This document shows, piece by piece, positions 44,889 to 52,744 of a stretch of 64,000 nucleotides of DNA. This stretch comes from CBDCKR01 sp964572045. GTDB lineage: Bacteria > Gemmatimonadota > Gemmatimonadetes > Longimicrobiales > Gaopeijiaceae. Within the stretch, counting starts at the first letter, position 1; the number at the start of each line of letters is the position of its first letter. The notes beneath the pieces were generated by a model. That model was given only the letters and a program-made list of their open reading frames with translations. It had not been told where the DNA came from and ran no database searches. The position numbers and the translations under genes were made by a program. The stretch covers positions 1 to 64,000 of the forward strand of contig CAZNEI010000004.1 of assembly GCA_964572045.1 (NCBI GenBank). Reading direction: 5' to 3'.

Positions 44889-44915
44889 CTCATGATTGCC
44901 GTTCGGGATCATGAG
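44889..44915. repeat. 8-bp perfect inverted repeat upstream of the rhomboid gene
   Basis: CTCATGAT (44889-44896) and ATCATGAG (44908-44915) are exact inverted repeats with an 11-nt spacer, so arm centres are 19 nt apart, about two helical turns. That spacing suits a dimeric regulator. A GC hairpin with one bulge (GAGCCC/GGGCTC) lies immediately before, so read-through termination from the M28 gene is an alternative. No T-tract is present. Confidence 0.35.
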
Positions 44916-45069
44916 CGCGGGTCTGCCCCAACGGACCTTCTCCCTATCCCACCACGGGGGGAGGGAGGCCGGATCAAGCGCCGTCCCAACCCGGAACCTG
45001 CTCGCCCGGGCTGGGGTTTGAGGTCAGGGTTGGAGGCCGTTGTTTCACCGCACGTTGGAGAAAGTGCCC

Positions 45070-45918
45070 GTGAGAAGCACGAGGTACGTCGTCGGCGGTG
45101 GTATGAATCTCAGTTATCAGCTCACCCCTTGGGTCAAGCGGTTGCTGATCGCCAATACCGTCGTGTTCGTCCTCACGATGATCATCGGCCGGGAGTTCGT
45201 CTTCGGCTGGTTCTCCTTCCGCCCCGCCGAGATGTTGCTCCGCCCCTGGGGCGCCGTGACCTACATGTTCCTGCACGGCGACTTCTGGCATCTCTTCATG
45301 AACATGCTGGTGCTCTTTTTCTTCGGGCCTCCGCTTGAGTCCAAGTGGGGATCCCGGGCGTTCATCAAGTACTACGCAATCTGTGGGCTTGGGGGTGTCG
45401 CCCTGAGCTTCTTCTTCGTCTCCTACTCGATCATCGGTGCGTCCGCAGCGGTCTACGGCATTATGCTGGCCTTCGCAGTGAACTGGCCGGACGCGCCGAT
45501 CTACGTCTGGGGCATCTTCCCGGTGAAGGCCAAGTGGTTGGTGGCGTTCCTCTGCGTCGTGACCTTCACGAGCGCGTTCGGCGGGACGGGCGGAGGTGTG
45601 GCGCACTTCGCCCACCTAGGGGGCTTCCTCGCGGGCTTCCTTTACCTGAAGACCGATTGGAAGGCCGCCAAGCAGCTCCAGAGGATCGGCAAGGCGGCGC
45701 GCTCCCGACGCTTTGCCATCGTCCCGAGCAACCCGAGCGATGACGGCGCCAGCGAGCGGCGCAGTCGGCGTGACGTCACGGCCGAAGCGAGTGAGAGTTC
45801 GGTTCTGGATGCGGTGGACAGGGTATTGGACAAGATCTCCGCCGAGGGGATGGGCTCACTCACCGAAGACGAGCGACGGCTCCTCGACGAAGTTTCCAAG
45901 AGACGGCGGACGAACTGA
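45070..45918 (+). CDS. Rhomboid family intramembrane serine protease
   Basis: A 282-residue membrane protease. The catalytic Ser is in IIGASAAVYG and the His in HFAHLGGFLAG; an N-terminal FLHGDFWHLFMNMLVLFF segment supplies the conserved His/Asn of the oxyanion region. Six membrane helices are plausible. After the barrel comes a cytosolic tail ending in LDKISAEGMGSLTEDERRLL, a short helical motif frequent on bacterial rhomboids. GTG 45070 has GGAG 10 nt upstream; TTG 45040 and ATG 45103 are alternatives. It cleaves helices of other membrane proteins; targets are unknown. Confidence 0.9.
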   Translation: MRSTRYVVGGGMNLSYQLTPWVKRLLIANTVVFVLTMIIGREFVFGWFSFRPAEMLLRPWGAVTYMFLHGDFWHLFMNMLVLFFFGPPLESKWGSRAFIKYYAICGLGGVALSFFFVSYSIIGASAAVYGIMLAFAVNWPDAPIYVWGIFPVKAKWLVAFLCVVTFTSAFGGTGGGVAHFAHLGGFLAGFLYLKTDWKAAKQLQRIGKAARSRRFAIVPSNPSDDGASERRSRRDVTAEASESSVLDAVDRVLDKISAEGMGSLTEDERRLLDEVSKRRRTN

Positions 45919-45978
45919 GAGGGTTTCCCGCTCGCCGAGGTCTCGCCCCCCACGACCCCAAGACGTACAATCACCGGC

Positions 45979-45992
45979 CCGCCGGCCGGCGG
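45979..45992. repeat. 14-bp GC palindrome upstream of the EF-G-like gene
   Basis: CCGCCGGCCGGCGG is a perfect palindrome 41 nt before the EF-G-like start. A TACAAT hexamer (45966-45971) just upstream matches a -10 box in 5 of 6 positions but lacks a good -35. If the box is real, the palindrome would lie at the transcription start region. Confidence 0.25.
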
Positions 45993-46032
45993 CAGCCGCT
46001 CCCAAAGACTGAACACTCATGAAGGAGGTGTG

Positions 46033-48129
46033 ATGGCGTCCGCCAATGAGTATACGACGGAGAAGATCAGGAATGTCGTGATTCTGGGCCACGGCGGCGC
46101 CGGCAAGACCAGTCTCGTCGACTCCCTCTGCTGGGCTGCGGGGACGTCGAGGCGGAAGGGCGATGTGGACGAGGGTCACGCCCTTACGATGTGCACGCCC
46201 GAAGAGGTGGCCCACGAGATGTCCCTGCAGTGCACGCCGGCGTACTGCGAGTACATGGGGACCAAGATCAACCTGATCGACACGCCAGGGTTCATGGACT
46301 TCGTGGGCGAGACCCTGGCGGCGATCCGCGTCGCTGACTCCGCGGTCGTTGTCGTGAGTGCCACCTCCGGCGTTGAGGTGGGCACGGAGACGGTGTGGGA
46401 GCATGTAGAAGACCGGGGCATCCCCCGGTTCTTCTTTGTCTCGATGATCGACAAGGAACACGCCTCCTTCGAGCGCGCCTGCGAAGAGATCAGGCAGACT
46501 CTGACTGCCAAGGTCCTGCCGGTGGAGATTCCCATCGGCGAGGGCCCCGACTTCCGCGGGGTGATCAACCTCTTCACCGGGCGCGCCCACTTCTACAGGA
46601 AGGACGGGGTGAGGGGTGAGTACGACGAGGGCGATGTCCCCGAGCAGCTTCAAGGTCGGTTTGAGGAGCTGGAGAACGAGCTGCAGGAGACGCTGGCCAC
46701 CACGACCGAGGAACTGCTCGATCGATACCTTGAAGGCGAGCCGATCAGTCCGGAGGAGGCAATCGAGGCGATGGCCCTCAGCGTCGCCAGCGGTGAGGTG
46801 GTCCCCCTCTTTTGCGGTTCGCCCGTTCACTCGCACGGAATGCAGGAGCTGCTCCAGAAGATCGTCGAGCTTTGTCCCAGCCCGGCCGAGGCGGGCGGCG
46901 AACTCGCCACACGCGTCGGCATGGACGAGGAAGTCCACCTCGCCCCCTCCGACGAGGAGACCTTCGCGTCACTCATCTTCAAGACCGCGACCGAGCCACA
47001 TGTCGGCGAGCTCTCCTATTTCCGTGTGGTGAGTGGAAGCGTGGCCAACGGGGCGGCGGTGAAGAGCGAGCGGGGGAGCACGGAGAAGCTGAACCACCTG
47101 TCGATCGCCCTGGGCAAGGAGAGAGTTGAGGTCAACCGGCTCCACGCCGGTGACCTCGGGGTGGTGGCGAAGCTTAAGGACGTTCACACGAACGACACGC
47201 TCTCCGATCCGGCGCGCCGTGTGGTTCTCGAGAAGATCAGCTTTCCGCAGCCCGACATCGCGGTGGCGATCCGCGGCTTGGCACGCCAGGACGAGGACAA
47301 GCTGGGGGTGGTGTTGCCCAAGCTCCACGAGGAAGACCCCACGTTCGTGGCCGACTACAATTCGGAACTGAGCCAGACGATCGCCCGTGGGCTCGGCGAG
47401 TTGCACCTTGAGGTGCAGCTCGAGCGGATGGAGCGCAAGTACGGTGTCCGTGTGGGGACCGAGCAGCCGAAGATCGCCTACCGCGAGACGATCACGAAAG
47501 GAGGCCAAGGCCAGGGACGCCATAAGAAGCAGTCGGGCGGACGAGGCCAGTTCGGCGACTGCTACGTCCGCCTGAAGCCCTTGGGGAGGGGTGAGGGATA
47601 CCAGTTCGTGAGTTCCATCAAGGGAGGAGTCATCCCCACGAAGTACGTGCCCAGTGTGGACAGGGGCATCCGGGAGGCGGCCCAGCGCGGCATCCTGGCG
47701 GGCTTTCCGTTGGTGGACTTCGAGGCCGAGTGCTACGACGGCTCCTACCACTCGGTGGATTCGAGCGACATCGCCTTCAAGCTCGCCGGGTCGGTGGCGT
47801 TCAGGAACGTCGCTCCGATCTGCGGTCCCGTGATCCTCGAGCCGATCATGGAGGTCGCAGTCACGACTCCCGAGGATTTCGTGGGTGACATCATGAGCGA
47901 CATGAATCAGCGTCGCGGGAAGGTCCTGGGGATGGACCCCGGGAAGGGCCGTACGACGGTGAAGGCGCTCATCCCCGAGGCGGAGCTCTACAGGTACGCG
48001 ACGTCGTTGCGCTCGATCACACAGGGGCGGGCGCATCACACGCGGAGCTTCTCGGGGTATGAGCCCGTTCCGCACTACGAGGTCGAGAACGTGATTGCGT
48101 CGACGAAGAAGGCGGACGAGGGGAATTAG
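46033..48129 (+). CDS. Elongation factor G-like GTPase (EF-G paralogue)
   Basis: A 698-residue translational GTPase of the EF-G-like group that reads GHGGAGKTSL at the P-loop and DTPGFMDFVGE at G3. Canonical EF-G has DTPGHVDF, including the catalytic His, here Phe. The G4 position reads FFFVSMIDKEHASF, so NKxD becomes SMID. Domains II-V are present (GRGQFGDCYVRLKPLGRGEG; GDIMSDMNQRRGKVLGMD). It is probably not the main EF-G. ATG 46033 has a near-ideal AAGGAGG 4 nt upstream, suggesting high expression. No ribosomal protein genes are adjacent, unlike the usual str operon. Confidence 0.88.
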   Translation: MASANEYTTEKIRNVVILGHGGAGKTSLVDSLCWAAGTSRRKGDVDEGHALTMCTPEEVAHEMSLQCTPAYCEYMGTKINLIDTPGFMDFVGETLAAIRVADSAVVVVSATSGVEVGTETVWEHVEDRGIPRFFFVSMIDKEHASFERACEEIRQTLTAKVLPVEIPIGEGPDFRGVINLFTGRAHFYRKDGVRGEYDEGDVPEQLQGRFEELENELQETLATTTEELLDRYLEGEPISPEEAIEAMALSVASGEVVPLFCGSPVHSHGMQELLQKIVELCPSPAEAGGELATRVGMDEEVHLAPSDEETFASLIFKTATEPHVGELSYFRVVSGSVANGAAVKSERGSTEKLNHLSIALGKERVEVNRLHAGDLGVVAKLKDVHTNDTLSDPARRVVLEKISFPQPDIAVAIRGLARQDEDKLGVVLPKLHEEDPTFVADYNSELSQTIARGLGELHLEVQLERMERKYGVRVGTEQPKIAYRETITKGGQGQGRHKKQSGGRGQFGDCYVRLKPLGRGEGYQFVSSIKGGVIPTKYVPSVDRGIREAAQRGILAGFPLVDFEAECYDGSYHSVDSSDIAFKLAGSVAFRNVAPICGPVILEPIMEVAVTTPEDFVGDIMSDMNQRRGKVLGMDPGKGRTTVKALIPEAELYRYATSLRSITQGRAHHTRSFSGYEPVPHYEVENVIASTKKADEGN

Positions 48130-48275
48130 GCTCGGAACCGGGCCATCACCGCCGAGCCGTCGGATCGGGGTGTCATGAAGGGGCCGGTCCTTGAGGAGGG
48201 GGACCAAGATGCTTGGTGACCCTTCTACGTTTACCTTTTGGCGACCCAAGTCGGGAATCGTCGGGAGGAGTCGAG

Positions 48276-49022
48276 GTGTCGGGACACAGCAAATGGTCTA
48301 CCATCAAGCGCAAGAAGGCGGCGACTGACGCCAAGCGCGGGAAGATGTTCACCAAGCTGATCCGGGAGCTCACCGTGGCGGCCCGGGATGGTGGGGGCGA
48401 CCCCGACTTCAACCCACGCCTACGCTTGGCGGTGGAAAACGCCAAGGCCGGCAACATGCCCACCGACAACATCGTCCGGGCGATCAAGAAGGGCACCGGC
48501 GAGATCGAGGGCGTGAGCTACGAGGAGGTCTCCTACGAGGGCTACGGCCCGGGAGGCGTGGCTCTCTTTATCGAGTGCCTCACCGACAACCAGAAGCGCG
48601 CTGTCGCAGAGGTCCGCCACCTGCTGACCAAGCACGGCGGAAGCCTAGGGACGACGGGATCGGTGGTGTGGCAGTTCGATCGCAAGGGCCAGATTTTTGT
48701 AGACGCAGGCCGCCACGATGAGGACGCCGTGCTCGAGGCGGCCCTTGAGGCCGGCGCCGAGGACGTCACCAATGAGGGTGATGAGTACGTGGTGACGACC
48801 GGCGTCAGCTGGTTCCACGAGGTACAGGGCGAGATGAGGGGCGCCGGGGTCGAGTTCGAGAGAGCCGAACTGCAGTGGGTGCCTCAGAACGAGGTGAAGG
48901 TGGACAGGCAGGATGCCGCGAGGCTCCTTCGGCTGGTGGATGCGTTGGAGGACAGCGACGATGTGCAGCGGGTCTCCTCCAACGCCGATATCGACGCCGA
49001 GATCCTTGCCGAAGCCATTTAG
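48276..49022 (+). CDS. yebC: YebC/PmpR family protein
   Basis: A 248-residue protein starting VSGHSKWSTIKRKKAATDAK, the family hallmark, with PTDNIVRAIKKGTG and YEGYGPGGVALFIECLTDN. GTG 48276 has GGGAGGAG about 5 nt upstream; the extra N-terminal frame is not conserved. Members were named transcriptional regulators; recent work links them to translation of polyproline stretches. It stands at the head of a yebC-ruvC-ruvA-ruvB cluster, a common bacterial arrangement. Confidence 0.95.
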   Translation: MSGHSKWSTIKRKKAATDAKRGKMFTKLIRELTVAARDGGGDPDFNPRLRLAVENAKAGNMPTDNIVRAIKKGTGEIEGVSYEEVSYEGYGPGGVALFIECLTDNQKRAVAEVRHLLTKHGGSLGTTGSVVWQFDRKGQIFVDAGRHDEDAVLEAALEAGAEDVTNEGDEYVVTTGVSWFHEVQGEMRGAGVEFERAELQWVPQNEVKVDRQDAARLLRLVDALEDSDDVQRVSSNADIDAEILAEAI

Positions 49023-49044
49023 CGGGGACGCTAGCGGACGGCAG

Positions 49045-49554
49045 GTGGACTCCGAAGAGCTCATTCTGGGAATCGATCCGGGAACGGCGGTGACCGGATA
49101 CGGCCTTGTCGCCAAGAGGCGCGGGCCTGCCGTTTCGTTGGTGGAATGCGGGGTCGTGCGGACGTCCTCGGGGGAGCCTCTCCCTGTGCGAATCAAGGAG
49201 ATCTTCACCGAGCTCACAGAACTCATCGACCGCTTCTCTCCGGTAGCGATGGCCGTGGAGGATGTCTTCCAGGGGAGGAACGTGAGGAGCGCGCTCACGC
49301 TCGGACACGCGCGCGGAGCGATCCTGCTCGCCGGGGCGCTGCGCGGGATCCCGATCGCGGAGTACACGCCCCGGGAAATCAAGAAGGCTGTGGCGGGGAC
49401 CGGGAACGCGACCAAGGAGCAGGTGGGCCATATGGTGCAGCAGCAGCTCCGGCTCAAGTCGCCTCCCACGCCGTCCGACGCGGCCGACGGCGTAGCCGCA
49501 GCCCTCTGCCACTTCATGGCGGGGGTGTTCCCGATTCTGAGAGCCGACCCGTGA
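49045..49554 (+). CDS. ruvC: Holliday junction endonuclease RuvC
   Basis: A 169-residue resolvase. Catalytic acids: Asp in LGIDPGTAVTGYG, Glu in MAVEDVFQGRN and the late Asp pair in PPTPSDAADGVAAA. It cuts four-way junctions after branch migration by RuvAB. GTG 49045 gives the normal length; the frame is open upstream through the end of yebC. Its stop overlaps the ruvA start (GTGA). Confidence 0.95.
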   Translation: MDSEELILGIDPGTAVTGYGLVAKRRGPAVSLVECGVVRTSSGEPLPVRIKEIFTELTELIDRFSPVAMAVEDVFQGRNVRSALTLGHARGAILLAGALRGIPIAEYTPREIKKAVAGTGNATKEQVGHMVQQQLRLKSPPTPSDAADGVAAALCHFMAGVFPILRADP

Positions 49555-50141
49555 TCCGCCGCCTGAAGGGCAGGCTCGTCGCCCGCGAGCGCGACCATAT
49601 CGAGGTCGAGACCACGGGGGGCGTCGTCTACGAGGTGCGGGTCCCGCTCTCGATCCTGGAACGGCTCCCCACGCCTCCCGCCGAGGACTTCGAGATCCAG
49701 ACGCTCCACCTGGTGCGAGAGGACTCGGCGACGCTTTACGGATTCGTCGACGCCCACGAACGCGACCTGTTCCAGCGTCTCCTCGGTGCGTCTGGCGTGG
49801 GGCCACGAGTGGCTCTCGCGATGCTCTCCACCTACACGGCCCACCGACTCGCACAGGCGCTGGCCGAGAAGGACGTGACTGCGCTCAGGCAGGTCAACGG
49901 TGTGGGGAAGAAGACCGCGGAGCGGATCGTCTTTGACTTGGCCGACAAGGTTGGGGACCTGGCAGTGGGCAGCAAGGGCCTAGGTGGAGCCTCGCCGCCC
50001 GGCGTCCAGGAGGCTGTAGCAGCCTTGGTCGCTTTGGGGTACGGGGTGGCCGAGGCGAATGCCGCCGTCCGGGCTGCTCTCGCCGACGTGGGCGGCGAGA
50101 GCAGCGCCGAGCTGATTCGGCGGGCGCTGGCGAGGAGGTGA
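49551..50141 (+). CDS. ruvA: Holliday junction helicase subunit RuvA
   Basis: A 196-residue protein: an OB-fold N-terminus (IRRLKGRLVARERDHIEVET), two helix-hairpin-helix motifs (LLGASGVGPRVALAMLS and LRQVNGVGKKTAERIVFDL) and a short C-terminal domain III (VQEAVAALVALGYGVAEAN) that contacts RuvB. It forms the tetrameric junction-binding core. GTG start overlapping ruvC. Confidence 0.95.
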   Translation: MIRRLKGRLVARERDHIEVETTGGVVYEVRVPLSILERLPTPPAEDFEIQTLHLVREDSATLYGFVDAHERDLFQRLLGASGVGPRVALAMLSTYTAHRLAQALAEKDVTALRQVNGVGKKTAERIVFDLADKVGDLAVGSKGLGGASPPGVQEAVAALVALGYGVAEANAAVRAALADVGGESSAELIRRALARR

Positions 50142-50178
50142 GGGAGCGCCGCGCACGAGGCGAAGGAATCGAGATGCC

Positions 50179-51219
50179 ATGATCCAACGACGCGAGATCA
50201 CCACCCCGGAAGCGCTTGGGGACGACGGGACCGTCGAGCCCTCGTTGCGGCCTCGGTACCTGGCCGAGTTCATCGGTCAGGAGAAGATAAGAGAGGCGCT
50301 CTCGATCGCCCTACAGGCCGCCAGGCAGAGGCAGGACCCCTTGGACCACCTCCTTTTCCACGGTCCGCCCGGGCTGGGGAAAACGACTCTCGCCTCGCTC
50401 ATTGCCCGCGAGATGGGAGTCGGCTTTCGCGCTACGTCCGGGCCGGTACTGGAGAAGCCCGCCGATCTCGTCGGCATGCTCACCAACCAAGAGAGGGGCG
50501 ACGTCCTCCTGATCGACGAGATCCACCGCCTACGTCCCGTCATCGAAGAGTTCCTCTATCCCGCCATGGAGGACTGGCGGGTAGAGATCCGCCTCGGCGA
50601 TGGGCCCAAGGCCCAAACGATGAGGATGGATATTCAGAGGTTTACGCTCGTCGGGGCCACGACCCGCTTCGGGCTCCTCACTGCACCGATGCGGGCACGT
50701 TTCGGTATCGTCCAGAGGCTCAACTTCTATCCACCCGAGGAGCTTGCCGTCATCGTCGCTCGGAGTGCGGAGATCCTCGACGTGGAGTGCTCGACCAACG
50801 GCGCCCACATCTTGGCACGCAGGGCCCGGGGAACCCCCCGGGTCGCGATCCGCCTGCTCTGCAGGGTACGGGATTTCGCGCAGGTAAAGGCGAACGGCAT
50901 CATCACCGAACAGGTGACCGAGGACGCCCTCGCAATGCTCGACGTCGACGAATACGGACTCGACGAAATGGACGCGCGGGTGCTCAAGACGCTGATCGAG
51001 AAATTCGAGGGCGGACCGGTCGGTCTTCAGACGCTGGCTGTGGCGCTCGGAGAGGATGCGAACACGCTGGAGGAGGTCTATGAGCCGTTCCTCATCCAGG
51101 AGGGGTTCGTCCACCGGACCCCTCGGGGTCGGGTGGCCACGGCAAGGGCCTACCGGCGCTTCGGTTACGAGGCGCCGAGAGAGGAAGGCGAGGGCGGGCA
51201 GTCGAGCTTATTCGAATAG
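50179..51219 (+). CDS. ruvB: Holliday junction DNA helicase RuvB
   Basis: A 346-residue AAA+ motor. SLRPRYLAEFIGQEKIREAL opens the fold; Walker A is GPPGLGKTTLA, Walker B LLIDEIHRL, with sensor 1 in LVGATTRFGLLT and the winged-helix C-terminus (DEYGLDEMDARVLKTLIEKF). It drives branch migration with RuvA. It starts 37 nt after the ruvA stop. Confidence 0.96.
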   Translation: MIQRREITTPEALGDDGTVEPSLRPRYLAEFIGQEKIREALSIALQAARQRQDPLDHLLFHGPPGLGKTTLASLIAREMGVGFRATSGPVLEKPADLVGMLTNQERGDVLLIDEIHRLRPVIEEFLYPAMEDWRVEIRLGDGPKAQTMRMDIQRFTLVGATTRFGLLTAPMRARFGIVQRLNFYPPEELAVIVARSAEILDVECSTNGAHILARRARGTPRVAIRLLCRVRDFAQVKANGIITEQVTEDALAMLDVDEYGLDEMDARVLKTLIEKFEGGPVGLQTLAVALGEDANTLEEVYEPFLIQEGFVHRTPRGRVATARAYRRFGYEAPREEGEGGQSSLFE

Positions 51220-51414
51220 GCGACGGTGCGGTTCGGCGATCCGGACGTGGCTGCGGAGACCGACCTGTCGTGCGCGGGAATCCGCCTCGGTCTCGGGCGG
51301 ACCGGTCGGGACGCCGCTGCCGACGATGTCGGGAGGGCGCCGGATGTCGCGGTCCATGCGTGACGTAGGCCCGGGGCGCGCGACTTGACCAGGCGAGTCG
51401 GGGACGGAACGAGC

Positions 51415-52476
51415 GTGTCCGACTACGAGTACGGTCTTCCTGCGGGGCGGATCGCGCGATACCCCGCCGATCGGAGGGACCGGAGTCGGCTGCTGGTCGT
51501 CCCCAGACGGGGCGGTCCGTTTCGGCACCTCCACTTCTCCGATTTGACGGCCCTCTTGAATCCCGGAGACGTGCTCGTCGTCAACGAGAGCCGGGTGGCT
51601 CCGGCCCGGCTCCTCGGCCGCAAGCCCACCGGTGCGCCTGCGGAGATTCTGTTGCTTCATCCGCAGGAGCCTTGGGGTGGCGGAGCGGCTTCGCGCGATC
51701 CGGACGCCGAAGAGTCCCCCATCTGGGAAGCACTGGTTCGGCCGGGCGGAAAACTGAAGCCCGGACGGACCGTCAGAATCGCGCCCAGCTTCGATGTCGA
51801 GATCCTCGACGGGACGAGCCGGGGCACACGCATCGTGCGGCTTGCCGTTCAGGGCTCGGTCCGGGCGGCGCTGAAGAAGCATGGGCGCGTGCCCCTGCCG
51901 CCCTATCTGGAAAGGGAGGACGAGCCATTGGATCGCGAGCGCTACCAGACCGTGTACGCTCGCGTGCCGGGATCGGTGGCCGCACCCACCGCAGGGCTTC
52001 ACTTCACGACGGAGCTGCTCGAGGCGATCGAGGCAAAGGGGGTGGAGCGGGTGGCGATCACGCTGGACGTGGGGCCGGGGACGTTCCGGCCTGTGCAGAC
52101 CGACGATCCCGCCAAGCACCACCTACACGCCGAAGCATACCACGTGCCGGCAACTGCGGCGGAGGCGATCAACACGGCGCGCGCAAGGAGGCGACGCGTC
52201 TGGGCGGTCGGTACGACCGTCGTGCGCACGCTCGAAAGCGTTGCGCACGACGGGCTCGTGGAAGCGGGCAGCGGGGTGACGAAGCTGTTCGTCCGGCCGG
52301 GCTTTCGGTTCCAGGTGGTCGACGCGCTCGTCACGAACTTCCACCTGCCCAGGTCCACGCTCCTGATGCTGGTGGCGGCGTTTGGCGGCTACGAGAGGGT
52401 GATGGAGGCGTACAGGACGGCGGTCGAGGAGGCGTACCGCTTCTACTCGTATGGGGACGCCATGGTCGTGGCGTAG
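51415..52476 (+). CDS. queA: tRNA preQ1(34) S-adenosylmethionine ribosyltransferase-isomerase
   Basis: A 353-residue enzyme transferring a ribosyl group from S-adenosylmethionine to preQ1 in tRNA, making epoxyqueuosine. Family landmarks: DYEYGLPAGRIARYPADRRD, NPGDVLVVNESRVAPARLLG, VPLPPYLERE, VAAPTAGLHFT, THHLHAE-type segment KHHLHAEAYHVP and LVTNFHLPRSTLLML. GTG 51415 fits the usual N-terminus; TTG 51385 would add ten residues. Its usual partner tgt lies about 9 kb downstream. Confidence 0.93.
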   Translation: MSDYEYGLPAGRIARYPADRRDRSRLLVVPRRGGPFRHLHFSDLTALLNPGDVLVVNESRVAPARLLGRKPTGAPAEILLLHPQEPWGGGAASRDPDAEESPIWEALVRPGGKLKPGRTVRIAPSFDVEILDGTSRGTRIVRLAVQGSVRAALKKHGRVPLPPYLEREDEPLDRERYQTVYARVPGSVAAPTAGLHFTTELLEAIEAKGVERVAITLDVGPGTFRPVQTDDPAKHHLHAEAYHVPATAAEAINTARARRRRVWAVGTTVVRTLESVAHDGLVEAGSGVTKLFVRPGFRFQVVDALVTNFHLPRSTLLMLVAAFGGYERVMEAYRTAVEEAYRFYSYGDAMVVA

Positions 52477-52744
52477 CTTGGGGTTGGACGCCCGTCCCGA
52501 TCCGCGGGTGCCGTGGCACCACAACGCTTCGGGGCGCGGGGGCGCGGATCGCTCGATGCCGGGGTGCCGCTGTTCGGCTCGGACCCCCAGACTCTTGGCC
52601 CGGATCGACTTCCGTGCAGGACCTTGCGCAATCCGCGGCAGTCCCGAATTGTCCGTGTGCTCATGGGGGCGCTGTGACGTCCGCCTCCCGGTTCCAGATG
52701 CCGGAACCCGAAGCAGCAAGTCGAACTGGACAGGGGCTACCACG

